From Adlercreutzia rubneri (GTDB taxonomy: Bacteria > Actinomycetota > Coriobacteriia > Coriobacteriales > Eggerthellaceae): a stretch of DNA of 64,000 nt. This document shows, piece after piece, positions 36,938 through 44,759 of the stretch; position 1 is the stretch's first letter, and each line of letters starts with the position of its first letter. The stretch lies in contig NZ_WPOO01000006.1 of NCBI RefSeq assembly GCF_009755265.1, positions 1-64,000 on the forward strand. Reading direction: 5' to 3'. The position numbers and the translations under genes were made by a program. The notes below the pieces were generated by a model. That model saw nothing but the letters and a program-made list of their open reading frames with translations. It was not told where the DNA came from and did no database searches.

Positions 36938-36956
36938 AAACTCGGTAATGCGGGTG

Positions 36957-37148
36957 GCGAAGGAGAACGCCCTCTCGTCGCCCGCTTATCGCTTGATCCT
37001 GCTGCGAATGCGGCAAAAGAAGCAGAGAAGATGACGCGCATGGGTCGGTACCATCCCGACATCGTTGCTGCTGAAGCAGAATCTGCTTCTTAACGGCCGC
37101 ATTCTCCGCAGGGCGATAAGAGGTCGCCGAGAGGGCGTTCTCCTTCGC
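36957..37148. repeat. 192-bp near-palindromic element between serA and coaBC
   Basis: Perfect 21-bp terminal inverted repeats (36957-36977 and 37128-37148; left end begins GCGAAGGAGAACGCCC). Pairing continues inward in blocks (TTATCGC/GCGATAA, GAATGCGGC/GCCGCATTC, AAGAAGCAGA/TCTGCTTCTT) down to a centre around GGTACC. The whole segment can fold as one long hairpin. No ORF or T-run. It could be a palindromic MITE or a structured RNA. Confidence 0.8.
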
Positions 37149-37185
37149 TGGCTGCGTGCGATTCGAATTAGCCAGTTGGTTCGCC

Positions 37186-37191
37186 TATAAT
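37186..37191 (+). promoter_or_regulatory. Candidate -10 box for coaBC inside a short palindrome
   Basis: TATAAT lies within CGCCTATAATAGGCG, a 15-bp palindrome 31 bp before the coaBC start, which could also bind a regulator. Confidence 0.5.
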
Positions 37192-37221
37192 AGGCGGAAA
37201 ACTTCGTGGAAGGAGAGGGCG

Positions 37222-38610
37222 ATGAGTGTGGAGCGGCCTTGCATATTGGTGGGAGTGACCGGGTGCATTGCGGCCTACAAGGCCGGGGAGATCGTGCGCG
37301 GGCTGCAGAAGGCGGGCGTGCGCGTGAAGGTGGTCATGACCGAGCACGGTACGCACTTCGTCGACCCGGTGACGTTCCGGGCGCTCACCCACGAGAAGGT
37401 GGCGGTGGGGCTGTTCGACGATCCGTCCGATCCCATTCGCCACATTTCGCTCGCCCAGGAATGCGACGTGTTCCTCATTGCGCCGTGCACGGCCAACGTG
37501 ATGGCGAAGGTGGCCTGCGGCATTGCCGACGACTTGCTGTCCACCACGGCCCTGGCGACCACGGCGACGCTGGCCATCGCGCCGGCGGCCAACGTGCACA
37601 TGTACGAGGCCGCGGCCACCCAGGAGAACATGGCCACGCTGCGCCGTCGCGGTGTGCGCTTCATCGAAGGGGATGCGGGCTATCTGGCCTGCGGCGACGT
37701 GGGTCGCGGGCGCCTGGCCGACCCGGCCGTCATCGTGCGCGAGACGCTGGGGCTTCTGGCCGAGCGCGTGGGCCTGGACGCCCTGCGCGAGGCCTGCGAG
37801 CAGCACGGCGAAGTGCCGTTCGCAGCCGTGATGGAGCAGATCAGCGCTGTCTCTTCGCGTCATCCCGAGCGCTGCGCCGAATCCGCTTCTGCTCCCATTC
37901 CTACCGACGCCCCGCAGCCCGCCGCCGTGGCCGACGGCGCGGCCACCATGCCCGCGGGCGCGCTTGCCGGCCGCACGGTGCTCGTGACGGCGGGCCCCAC
38001 GGTGGAGCCCATCGATTCGGTGCGCTACATCTCCAACTATTCCTCGGGCAAGATGGGTTACGCCATCGCCGAGGCCGCCGCGGCCGCCGGCGCGCGGGTG
38101 GTGCTCGTGTCGGGGCCGGTGGCCCTTGCCGCGCCCGCCGGCGTGGAAGTGGTGCCCGTGAAGACGGCCCGCGATATGCTGGCCGCTGCCGCATCCGTGT
38201 TCCCGGCCGCCGATGCCGCCATCTTCGCCGCCGCTGTAGCCGATTTGCGTCCGACAAACCCGGCCGACCGCAAGCTGAAGAAGGGCCGCGACGATGCGGC
38301 GCTCGCCAACGTACCCCTCACGGAGAACCCCGACATTCTGGCCACTCTGGCCGCGGGCAAGCGTCCCGATCAGTATGTGGTGGGCTTCGCCGCCGAGACC
38401 AACGACGTGCTCATGAACGCCCATGCCAAGCTCAAGAAGAAGAACGCCGACATGATTGTGGCCAACCAGGTGGGCGATGGCCTCGCCTTCGGCACCGACA
38501 ACAACGAGGTGTGGCTCGTCACGGAAGGCGACGACGTGCTTCTGCCCCTCATGAGCAAACGCGCCGTAGCCGAGCGCCTCATGGAAGTGGTAGCTGCGCA
38601 TCTGGACTAA
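37222..38610 (+). CDS. coaBC: Bifunctional phosphopantothenoylcysteine decarboxylase/phosphopantothenate-cysteine ligase
   Basis: 462-aa enzyme for two steps of coenzyme A synthesis. N-terminal CoaC flavoprotein (residues 1-190): VGVTGCIAAYKA, IRHISLAQECDVFLIAPCTANVM and PAANVHMYEA, a variant of the PAMNxxMW loop. C-terminal CoaB (from ~250): TAGPTVEPIDSVRYISNYSSG, AAAVADLRP, KLKKG. The linker (~215-250) is longer than usual and includes SSRHPERCAESAS, which reads like a repeat-derived insert. ATG 37222 follows GGAGAGGG. Confidence 0.94.
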   Translation: MSVERPCILVGVTGCIAAYKAGEIVRGLQKAGVRVKVVMTEHGTHFVDPVTFRALTHEKVAVGLFDDPSDPIRHISLAQECDVFLIAPCTANVMAKVACGIADDLLSTTALATTATLAIAPAANVHMYEAAATQENMATLRRRGVRFIEGDAGYLACGDVGRGRLADPAVIVRETLGLLAERVGLDALREACEQHGEVPFAAVMEQISAVSSRHPERCAESASAPIPTDAPQPAAVADGAATMPAGALAGRTVLVTAGPTVEPIDSVRYISNYSSGKMGYAIAEAAAAAGARVVLVSGPVALAAPAGVEVVPVKTARDMLAAAASVFPAADAAIFAAAVADLRPTNPADRKLKKGRDDAALANVPLTENPDILATLAAGKRPDQYVVGFAAETNDVLMNAHAKLKKKNADMIVANQVGDGLAFGTDNNEVWLVTEGDDVLLPLMSKRAVAERLMEVVAAHLD

Positions 38611-38648
38611 CGCCTCTTACGCTTCCGTAAGCTGGCGCGGTTTTTCCT

Positions 38649-38677
38649 GAAAGCGCCCCCTGTGCAGGGGCGCTTTC
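38649..38677. terminator. Hairpin after coaBC
   Basis: 11-bp stem GAAAGCGCCCC / GGGGCGCTTTC. No T-run follows on the plus strand, so its strength as a terminator is doubtful. Confidence 0.5.
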
Positions 38678-38762
38678 GCTATCATGGTGGCGAACGAGAA
38701 AGGGCATCGGGCGCAGCGGCTCAGGTGCTGACTGCGGCGACGCGCGCGTGGAAAGGGGCATC

Positions 38763-39434
38763 ATGCGGGTTCTGTTGGTTGAGGACGACCATGCCATCGT
38801 GCGGGCGCTCACTGATCTTTTGGAAGGCGAGGGCTTTGCCGTGCGTTCCTGCGCGACCCAGGATGGGGCATGCGCGGCATTGGCGACTGACGACTTCGAC
38901 ATCGCGCTTCTGGACGTGACGCTGGCCCAGGGCAATGGGTTCGCCGTGTGCGCGGCGGCCCGCGAGGCGGCGCCGGATATGCCCGTCATCTTCCTTACCG
39001 CTTCCGACGACGAGTACTCAACGGTAGCGGGCCTCGATATGGGAGCCGTCGACTACATCGCCAAGCCCTTTCGCGCCCGCGAGCTCATCTCGCGCATCCG
39101 CGGAGCGCTGCGGCGCACGGCCCCGGCCTCCAACGTGCTCACCGTCGGCGACGTGAGGCTCGACGTAGCCTCGGCGGCCGTGACCAAGGACGGCCGCGAG
39201 GTGTTCCTCTCGGCGCTGGAGTACCGGCTGCTGCTGTACTTCTTGCAGCACAAGGGCAAGCTTGTCACCCGCGAGAACCTGCGCGACGCTATTTGGGACA
39301 GCGCCGGGGAGTACGTGTCGGACAACGCGCTGAACGTCTATGTGAAGCGCCTGCGCGAGAAGGTGGAGACCGATCCCGCTGAACCTGAGCTCATCGTCAC
39401 CGTGCGCGGCCTCGGCTACAAAGTGGGGGAGTAG
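38763..39434 (+). CDS. OmpR-family response regulator
   Basis: 223 aa. Receiver domain with acidic pocket (VEDDH), phospho-acceptor D51 (LLDVTLAQG) and the conserved Lys (YIAKPF). The C-terminal winged helix (LSALEYRLLLYFLQHKGKLVTRENL, DNALNVYVKRLREKVE, IVTVRGLGYKV) is OmpR/PhoB type. ATG 38763 follows GAAAGGGG. It heads a two-component/ABC transporter cassette; the kinase gene follows after ~100 bp. Confidence 0.94.
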   Translation: MRVLLVEDDHAIVRALTDLLEGEGFAVRSCATQDGACAALATDDFDIALLDVTLAQGNGFAVCAAAREAAPDMPVIFLTASDDEYSTVAGLDMGAVDYIAKPFRARELISRIRGALRRTAPASNVLTVGDVRLDVASAAVTKDGREVFLSALEYRLLLYFLQHKGKLVTRENLRDAIWDSAGEYVSDNALNVYVKRLREKVETDPAEPELIVTVRGLGYKVGE

Positions 39435-39533
39435 GGGCGATGGCGCGAGTTCGGTGGCCGAAGGCCGTGCGGTCGATGGGGTGCGTCGTGTGGCCGATGG
39501 AGTGCGCCGCCACGGCACGAGGGGGCGAGTAGC

Positions 39534-40718
39534 GTGGGCTCGGCATCGACGCTCTTGCGCCAGTGCGCGGTTATGGCGGCGCTCGTGGCTGTGCTCGCGT
39601 GGGCGGCGCCGAGCGAGGTGAAGCCGTGGGTCGCCGGCACGGGCGCGGTGCTGCTGGCGGTGTTCCTCGTGGTGTCGCTGTACCGCCATCGCCAGATTCG
39701 CCGACTTGCCGAGGAGATCGACGAGGTGCTGCATTCGGGCCGCACGGTGGACTTTTCGAACTGCCGCGAGGGTGATGTGGCCGTGCTCGCCAACGAGCTG
39801 TCGAAGATGGTGTCGCGCCTTTCGCGCACCCGCGATCAACTGGCCCGCGAGCGTAACGCCCTGGCCGATTCCCTGGCTGATGTGTCCCATCAGATTCGCA
39901 CGCCGCTCACGGCCATCACCCTCATGCTGCCCGTGGTGGAGCGCGCCGACGATGCGCGGGAGCGCAAGCGCGCCGTGCGCGAGCTGGAGTCGATGATCGA
40001 GCGCGTCTCGTGGCTCGTGACCACGCTGCTGAAGATCGCGAAGGTGGACGCCGGGGCCATGCACGTGGAGCGGCGCGAAGTGCGGGCCGCCGAGGTGGCG
40101 CGCCGGGCCGTGGCGCCTTTGGCCACGGCCATGGATCTGCGCGATGTAAATCTCGTACTGGAATTGGACGAGACCGCCACCTTCCAGGGCGATGCCCCCT
40201 GGACCGCTGAGGCCGTGGAGAACATCGCGAAGAACTGCATGGAGCACACCCCTCCCGGGGGCACGGTGACCGTGGTCGTGCGTGAGGATGCCCTGGCCAC
40301 CACTATTGCCGTTTCTGACACCGGCCCCGGCATCGCCCCAGAGGACCTGCCCCACATCTTCGAGCGCTTCTACCGGGGAAGGGGGCCCGTCCCGGCATCT
40401 CCCGAGCTTGCGCCCGAGGGGCGACTAAAGTCGTCCCCTTCAGAAGGCTTCGATCCGGCTGAGGGAATTCGATCAAAACCGTTCCGTTCGGAAAATACCG
40501 ATCCGACCGACAGGATGCAGGCCGATCCCGTAGGGGGCGACCTTGGTCGCCCCTGGGCTGACGACGACGGCAACGACGCTCGTCAGCCCGCCGGGTTCGG
40601 CATCGGGCTTTCCCTGGCGCAGGCCCTCGTCTCGGCCCAGGGCGGCACCCTGCGCGCCTCCAACAACCCCGACGGCGGCGCCCGTTTCGAAATCGCCTTC
40701 CCGAAACTCGTGGTGTAG
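39534..40718 (+). CDS. Sensor histidine kinase with repeat-derived insertion in the ATP lid
   Basis: 394 aa. Two N-terminal membrane segments (residues ~11-25 and 33-49) with almost no external loop, as in intramembrane-sensing kinases that work with ABC transporters. HisKA phospho-acceptor H119 (DVSHQIRTPL), N box N234 (AVENIAKNCMEHT), G1 DTGPG (262-266) and G2 GFGIGL (354-359). Between the F box (FERFYRG) and G2 sit about 69 residues (284-352) where relatives have a handful. That DNA carries two GTAGGGG-family palindromes. The start GTG 39534 is uncertain. Confidence 0.88.
   Translation: MGSASTLLRQCAVMAALVAVLAWAAPSEVKPWVAGTGAVLLAVFLVVSLYRHRQIRRLAEEIDEVLHSGRTVDFSNCREGDVAVLANELSKMVSRLSRTRDQLARERNALADSLADVSHQIRTPLTAITLMLPVVERADDARERKRAVRELESMIERVSWLVTTLLKIAKVDAGAMHVERREVRAAEVARRAVAPLATAMDLRDVNLVLELDETATFQGDAPWTAEAVENIAKNCMEHTPPGGTVTVVVREDALATTIAVSDTGPGIAPEDLPHIFERFYRGRGPVPASPELAPEGRLKSSPSEGFDPAEGIRSKPFRSENTDPTDRMQADPVGGDLGRPWADDDGNDARQPAGFGIGLSLAQALVSAQGGTLRASNNPDGGARFEIAFPKLVV
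40383..40589 (+). repeat. In-frame insertion with two palindromic units inside histidine kinase gene
   Basis: AGGGGCGACT / AGTCGTCCCCT at 40417-40439 and AGGGGGCGACC / GGTCGCCCCT at 40532-40554. The second is identical over the palindrome to the leuS terminator unit at 29766-29788. The inserted codons read as low-complexity, charged, Pro/Gly-rich residues. Confidence 0.75.
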
Positions 40719-40731
40719 GTGGCGCGCCTGC

Positions 40732-40786
40732 TAATGCTCGAAATTTGGGACATTAGGCCCGTTAGTGTTCCAAATTTTGAGCATTA
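40732..40786. promoter_or_regulatory. 55-bp imperfect palindrome ahead of ABC transporter genes
   Basis: TAATGCTCGAAATTTGG on the left pairs with CCAAATTTTGAGCATTA on the right with few mismatches. It is AT-rich in a GC-rich setting and lies between the kinase stop and the ABC ATPase gene, which starts about 105 bp later. A smaller ATTAC..GTAAT repeat follows at 40796-40811. It may be the response regulator's operator or a terminator for the kinase. Confidence 0.55.
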
Positions 40787-40891
40787 AGCCTTTTAATTAC
40801 ATTACCGTAATGGGCGCGTTAGGGGGCGGCAATGGGTGGCCGCCATACTTGTTCCGTAGATTGGGAAACCAGGAGAAGAAAGGCATCTGGC

Positions 40892-41575
40892 ATGGACATT
40901 TTGACGGTCAGCCACTTGACGAAGATCTACGGAGAGGGCGAGGCGGCCACCCGCGCCTTAGATGACGTGTCCTTCAGCGTGGAAGAGGGCGAGTTCGTGG
41001 CCATTGTGGGCTCGTCGGGCTCGGGCAAGTCCACCTTGCTGCACCTCATCGGCGGCGTGGATCGGCCCACCTCGGGGCACGTGCTGCTGAATGGCGCCGA
41101 CGTGTACGCTCGCTCCGACGAGGAGCTGGCGGTGTTCCGCCGCCGCGAGGTGGGGCTGGTGTACCAGTTCTACAACCTCGTGCCGGTGCTCAACGTTGTG
41201 GAGAACATGACGCTGCCCGTGGCCTTGGACGGCCGCACCGTGAACGCGGGCCGCTTGCAGGGCCTCGTGCAAAGGTTGGGGCTCGCCGGCCGCGAGGGGC
41301 ATCTGCCCAGCCAGCTTTCCGGCGGTCAGCAGCAGCGTGTGGCCATCGGCCGGGCCCTCATGAACGCGCCGGCGGTGGTGCTGGCCGATGAGCCCACGGG
41401 CAACCTGGACACCCGCAACAGCTGCGAGATCATGCAGCTTCTGCGCGATTCCAACCGCGAGTTCGGCCAGACCATGATCGTCATCACCCACGACGAGGAG
41501 ATCGCACTGGCCGCCGATCGCATCATCGCCGTGGAGGACGGCCGCATCGTGCGCGACGAGAGGATCCGCCGATGA
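40892..41575 (+). CDS. ABC transporter ATPase (MacB/LolD-like)
   Basis: 227 aa. Walker A VGSSGSGKST, Q loop VYQFYNLVPVLNVVENM (typical of the FtsX-partner class), signature LSGGQQQRVAIGRA, Walker B VVLADEPTGNLD, switch His in VITHDEE. ATG 40892 has GGAGAAGAAAGG upstream. It overlaps the permease gene by ATGA. With the kinase and regulator upstream it forms a typical envelope-stress or antimicrobial-peptide response cassette (inference from layout). Confidence 0.93.
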   Translation: MDILTVSHLTKIYGEGEAATRALDDVSFSVEEGEFVAIVGSSGSGKSTLLHLIGGVDRPTSGHVLLNGADVYARSDEELAVFRRREVGLVYQFYNLVPVLNVVENMTLPVALDGRTVNAGRLQGLVQRLGLAGREGHLPSQLSGGQQQRVAIGRALMNAPAVVLADEPTGNLDTRNSCEIMQLLRDSNREFGQTMIVITHDEEIALAADRIIAVEDGRIVRDERIRR

Positions 41576-44500
41576 ACGCCACGACGAACTTCACCGTAAA
41601 GAGCCTGCGGGCCAATCGTGTGCGCACGTTGGTGACCATCGCCGGCGTGGCCTTGGCCGCGGCTTTGCTTACGGCGGTGCTCACCACCTTCGTCTCGCTG
41701 AACGACTTCCTCTATCGCAATGAAGCAGCCCTGGCCGGTACGTGGATGGCCTGTGTGGAAGCCGACGACAGCTCAGTGCTCGACGAGAGGATCACCGGCG
41801 CCCAAGCCGATCCGCAGGTTTCCGGCACGGCGATCATGCGCGATATCGGCTTCGCCGAGCTGACCGCCGACCAGCAGGATACCCAGGGCACCTACCTGGC
41901 CATCCGCTCCATCGAGGGCGATGTGGGCGACATCTGCGGCATCGAGCCCAGCGAGGGGCGCCTGCCCGAGAACGAACACGAGATCATGCTCTTCGCCACG
42001 TGGAATGACTACGGCGGCGTGAACCTCGGCGATGAGGTCACCTTCAACGTGGGCCAGCGGGTGGCACGGCTCGCCCCGGGCGAGGAGGGCTCCATGTCCG
42101 CGGGCACCATGACCGCCTCGTGGGGCGTGCAAGGGGAGGCCCACGAGAGCGAGATCACCGACGGCGCGCCGCTCAACTCCTCCATGGGCGTGCTGGAGGC
42201 GGACATCGACGGCGGCATCTTCAACGAGGAGGTCACGAACACCGAGGAGCGCACCTACACCGTCGTGGGCTTCTACGACCGTCCGGGTTACGCCCTTTCC
42301 ACCGCTGCGGGCATGGTGGGCGTGACCGCCGGGGCCGCTGCGCCCGACGCCTTTACCGACGTGTTCCTCACGCTGAACGACGTGACCAACACCCAGCAGG
42401 TGGAAGAGGCCGCAGAGGCGCTGTTCCCCGACGAGCACGTGGTGCTGCACACGGCCATGCTGCGCTACATGGGCGTTTCCAGCGACTCCTCCATTTGGAC
42501 GACGTTCTACGGCCTGGTCATGGTGCTGGCGGCGGTTATCGTGGTGGCCTGCGTGTCGCTCATCTTCAATGCCTTCAACATTTCGGTGGCCGAGCGCATC
42601 AAGCAGTTCGGGCTTCTGTCCTCGGTGGGCGCCTCGCGCCGGCAGCTGCGCCGGGCCGTGGTGCTGGAAGGGGCCATCGTGGCCGTCATCGGCATCCCCT
42701 GCGGGCTTCTCATCGGTTTGGCCGGGTGCGCCGTCACCTTCGCCGCCTTGGGGCCGGCGCTCGCCCAGCTGGCCGGATCGGTGGAAGTTCCCTTCCGCGT
42801 GGCCGTGAACGGCTGGGTGCTGCTGGTGGCCTCGGTGCTCACCTTCGTCACCGTGCTCGTGTCCGTGTGGATTCCGGCGAAGCGGGCGAGTCGCACGAAC
42901 ATTATCGACTCGCTGCGGGCCGCCAGTGGCAGCCGAGTTTCCCGGCGCGGGGCGGCTCGGGCCGCGAAGTGCACGGCGCCCTCGTCGCTGTGGAAGGCGC
43001 GTGGGGCGGCCGGGCGCGTGCTCGGCGTCGGCGGCATGCTGGCGCGCATCAGCCGCAAGCGCGGCACGGGGAAGGGCCGGGCAGCCTCGGTGTCGCTGGC
43101 GCTCGCCATCGTGCTGCTTATGACTGCCGGCTCGCTGAGCGTGTTCCTCGGCACCCTGACCGACGTGGTGACCGGCGGCGGCGAGCTGGCCGGCGAGGTG
43201 GGCGTCATGGCCCAACTGGATGTGGAGACGCCGCAGGGCGAAGGGACGGCCGACGGGGACGTGCAAGCCGGCGATGACGGCACGGCGGACTCCGCAGGCG
43301 CGGCTGCCGATGACGCTACCCAGCCTGCTGCCCCGACGACGCCCGAGGCCGTGGCGGCCGGGAACAACGAGCTGTTCGCCCGCCAGGCCGAGGTGCTCGC
43401 CGGCGCCTTCCACGACCTCTCTCAGATCGACAACGCCCAGCCCGTGGGCTGGAAGATGGGAACGGGGCTGTATGCCATGCTGCCCGAGGCTATGGCCGGG
43501 GAAGCTCTTGCCAATGAGGAGAACGGCGCGGGCGGCAAGATGGCCGATGGCCGCATCGGCACCATGGGATCGGTGGCCTACCTGGACAATGCCACCTTCG
43601 ACGACTACGCGAAGAGCCTGGGGCTCAATCCGGCCGACTTCCGCGATCCGGATCACGTGCGGGCCATCGCCCTGGCCCAAGGCTACGGCAACAACGGCAG
43701 CGTCTACCAGCTGCTCAACGTGCTGCGCGAGCCGGGCACTTTGGAAGCTCTGGTGGCGGTGACTTACCATGGCGAGCCGGCGGCGGGCATTGGCGTTGGC
43801 GAAGAGCCCGGAGAGGACGGTTCGGCGGCCTTCGCCTTCCAACCCTACCTTGAGGGCGCAGGCGACGGGGTCGAATGGTTCCCGCTGGAAGAGGCGGAGG
43901 TGCAGACGGTCTCCATCGAGGTCGCTGCCTTGGCCGACGAAGCGCCTTCTATCGACAGCGCACGCGGAGAGGGCCTGCAGCTCATCGTGCCCGAGTCCGT
44001 GGCGGCCTATCAGAGCTTCGGCAACGACGCCCCTATCTTCTACGGCTACTTCGATGCCGCCGACGGCGACCATAGCGCCCTGACCGAGGAGCTGGCGACG
44101 GCGGGCAGCGCGTACTTCCACGACAAGAGCCCCTACGGGTTGGCGTTCTACTCCTTCAACGACTACATCGAGCAGCGCGACTCCAACCAGATGATCGCCA
44201 CGGTGGTGAACGTGTTCTGCCTGCTGTTCGCGGTGATTCTGGCGCTGATCGCCATGGCCAACGTGTTCAACACGGTGACCAACAGCCTTATCCTGCGCCG
44301 CCGCGAGTTCGCCGTCATGAAGTCGGTGGGACTCTCGAACCGGCAGTTCCGCGCCATGGTGGCCGAGGAATGCGTCGCCTGGTGCGTCCGCGGCCTCGTG
44401 CCCGGCGTGCTGCTGTCGCTTTTCGTGTCCTTCCTGCTGTGGCAGGTGATCTCCGGCTCCATGACGGGGCTTCCCTTCACGCTGCCCTGGAACTACGTGG

Positions 44501-44610
44501 CCCTGGCCTGTGTCATGACCGCGGTCGCTGTGGGCGCGTCGGTGGCCTACGGCATGCACCGCTGCCGCGCCGACAACGTGGTAGAGGCCCTGCGCGCCGA
44601 CGCCGTGTAG
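41572..44610 (+). CDS. Large FtsX-type ABC permease with two FtsX units
   Basis: 1012 aa. N-terminal membrane segment (TLVTIAGVALAAALLTAVLTTF), a ~260-residue extracellular part, and three segments around residues 305-440 ending in the cytoplasmic RASRTNIIDSLRAASG. A second unit then starts (SVSLALAIVLLMTAGSLSVFLG, ~505-525) with a ~330-residue Glu/Ala-rich extracellular domain and three C-terminal segments (865-1005). It is a duplicated FtsX/MacB-like layout, works with the ATPase at 40892, and is larger than BceB. Start overlaps the ATPase stop by four bases. Confidence 0.9.
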   Translation: MNATTNFTVKSLRANRVRTLVTIAGVALAAALLTAVLTTFVSLNDFLYRNEAALAGTWMACVEADDSSVLDERITGAQADPQVSGTAIMRDIGFAELTADQQDTQGTYLAIRSIEGDVGDICGIEPSEGRLPENEHEIMLFATWNDYGGVNLGDEVTFNVGQRVARLAPGEEGSMSAGTMTASWGVQGEAHESEITDGAPLNSSMGVLEADIDGGIFNEEVTNTEERTYTVVGFYDRPGYALSTAAGMVGVTAGAAAPDAFTDVFLTLNDVTNTQQVEEAAEALFPDEHVVLHTAMLRYMGVSSDSSIWTTFYGLVMVLAAVIVVACVSLIFNAFNISVAERIKQFGLLSSVGASRRQLRRAVVLEGAIVAVIGIPCGLLIGLAGCAVTFAALGPALAQLAGSVEVPFRVAVNGWVLLVASVLTFVTVLVSVWIPAKRASRTNIIDSLRAASGSRVSRRGAARAAKCTAPSSLWKARGAAGRVLGVGGMLARISRKRGTGKGRAASVSLALAIVLLMTAGSLSVFLGTLTDVVTGGGELAGEVGVMAQLDVETPQGEGTADGDVQAGDDGTADSAGAAADDATQPAAPTTPEAVAAGNNELFARQAEVLAGAFHDLSQIDNAQPVGWKMGTGLYAMLPEAMAGEALANEENGAGGKMADGRIGTMGSVAYLDNATFDDYAKSLGLNPADFRDPDHVRAIALAQGYGNNGSVYQLLNVLREPGTLEALVAVTYHGEPAAGIGVGEEPGEDGSAAFAFQPYLEGAGDGVEWFPLEEAEVQTVSIEVAALADEAPSIDSARGEGLQLIVPESVAAYQSFGNDAPIFYGYFDAADGDHSALTEELATAGSAYFHDKSPYGLAFYSFNDYIEQRDSNQMIATVVNVFCLLFAVILALIAMANVFNTVTNSLILRRREFAVMKSVGLSNRQFRAMVAEECVAWCVRGLVPGVLLSLFVSFLLWQVISGSMTGLPFTLPWNYVALACVMTAVAVGASVAYGMHRCRADNVVEALRADAV

Positions 44611-44632
44611 GAGGTGCTGCGACATCAAGCAA

Positions 44633-44668
44633 GGCGGGTGAGGGTGCGCTGCGTCCCCCACCCGCCCG
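44633..44668 (+). terminator. Hairpin after FtsX permease
   Basis: GGCGGGTGAGGG pairs with CCCCACCCGCC. There is no clear T-run, but it is the only candidate before the converging MATE gene. Confidence 0.45.
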
Positions 44669-44681
44669 AGTAAACTTGGTT

Positions 44682-44759
44682 TCTGCATCAAGGGGTGCCG
44701 AAATGATGCAGATAAGTTGACTACGATGCAGAAAACGTGGCCTAGTCCCCGTTTTCTGC
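44682..44759. repeat. TGCATC/GATGCA repeats and stop-codon palindrome
   Basis: CTGCATCA (44683-44690), TGATGCAG (44704-44711) and a third GATGCAG (44725-44731) lie in the convergent spacer. GCAGAAAACG (44728-44737) pairs with CGTTTTCTGC (44750-44759) around the MATE stop codon, a likely terminator for the minus strand. Confidence 0.45.

Noticed and set aside
39440..39533. Earlier start for the histidine kinase
   Set aside because: The ATG at 39440 is in another frame and meets a stop (TAG) before 39534; the kinase frame has no better start upstream.
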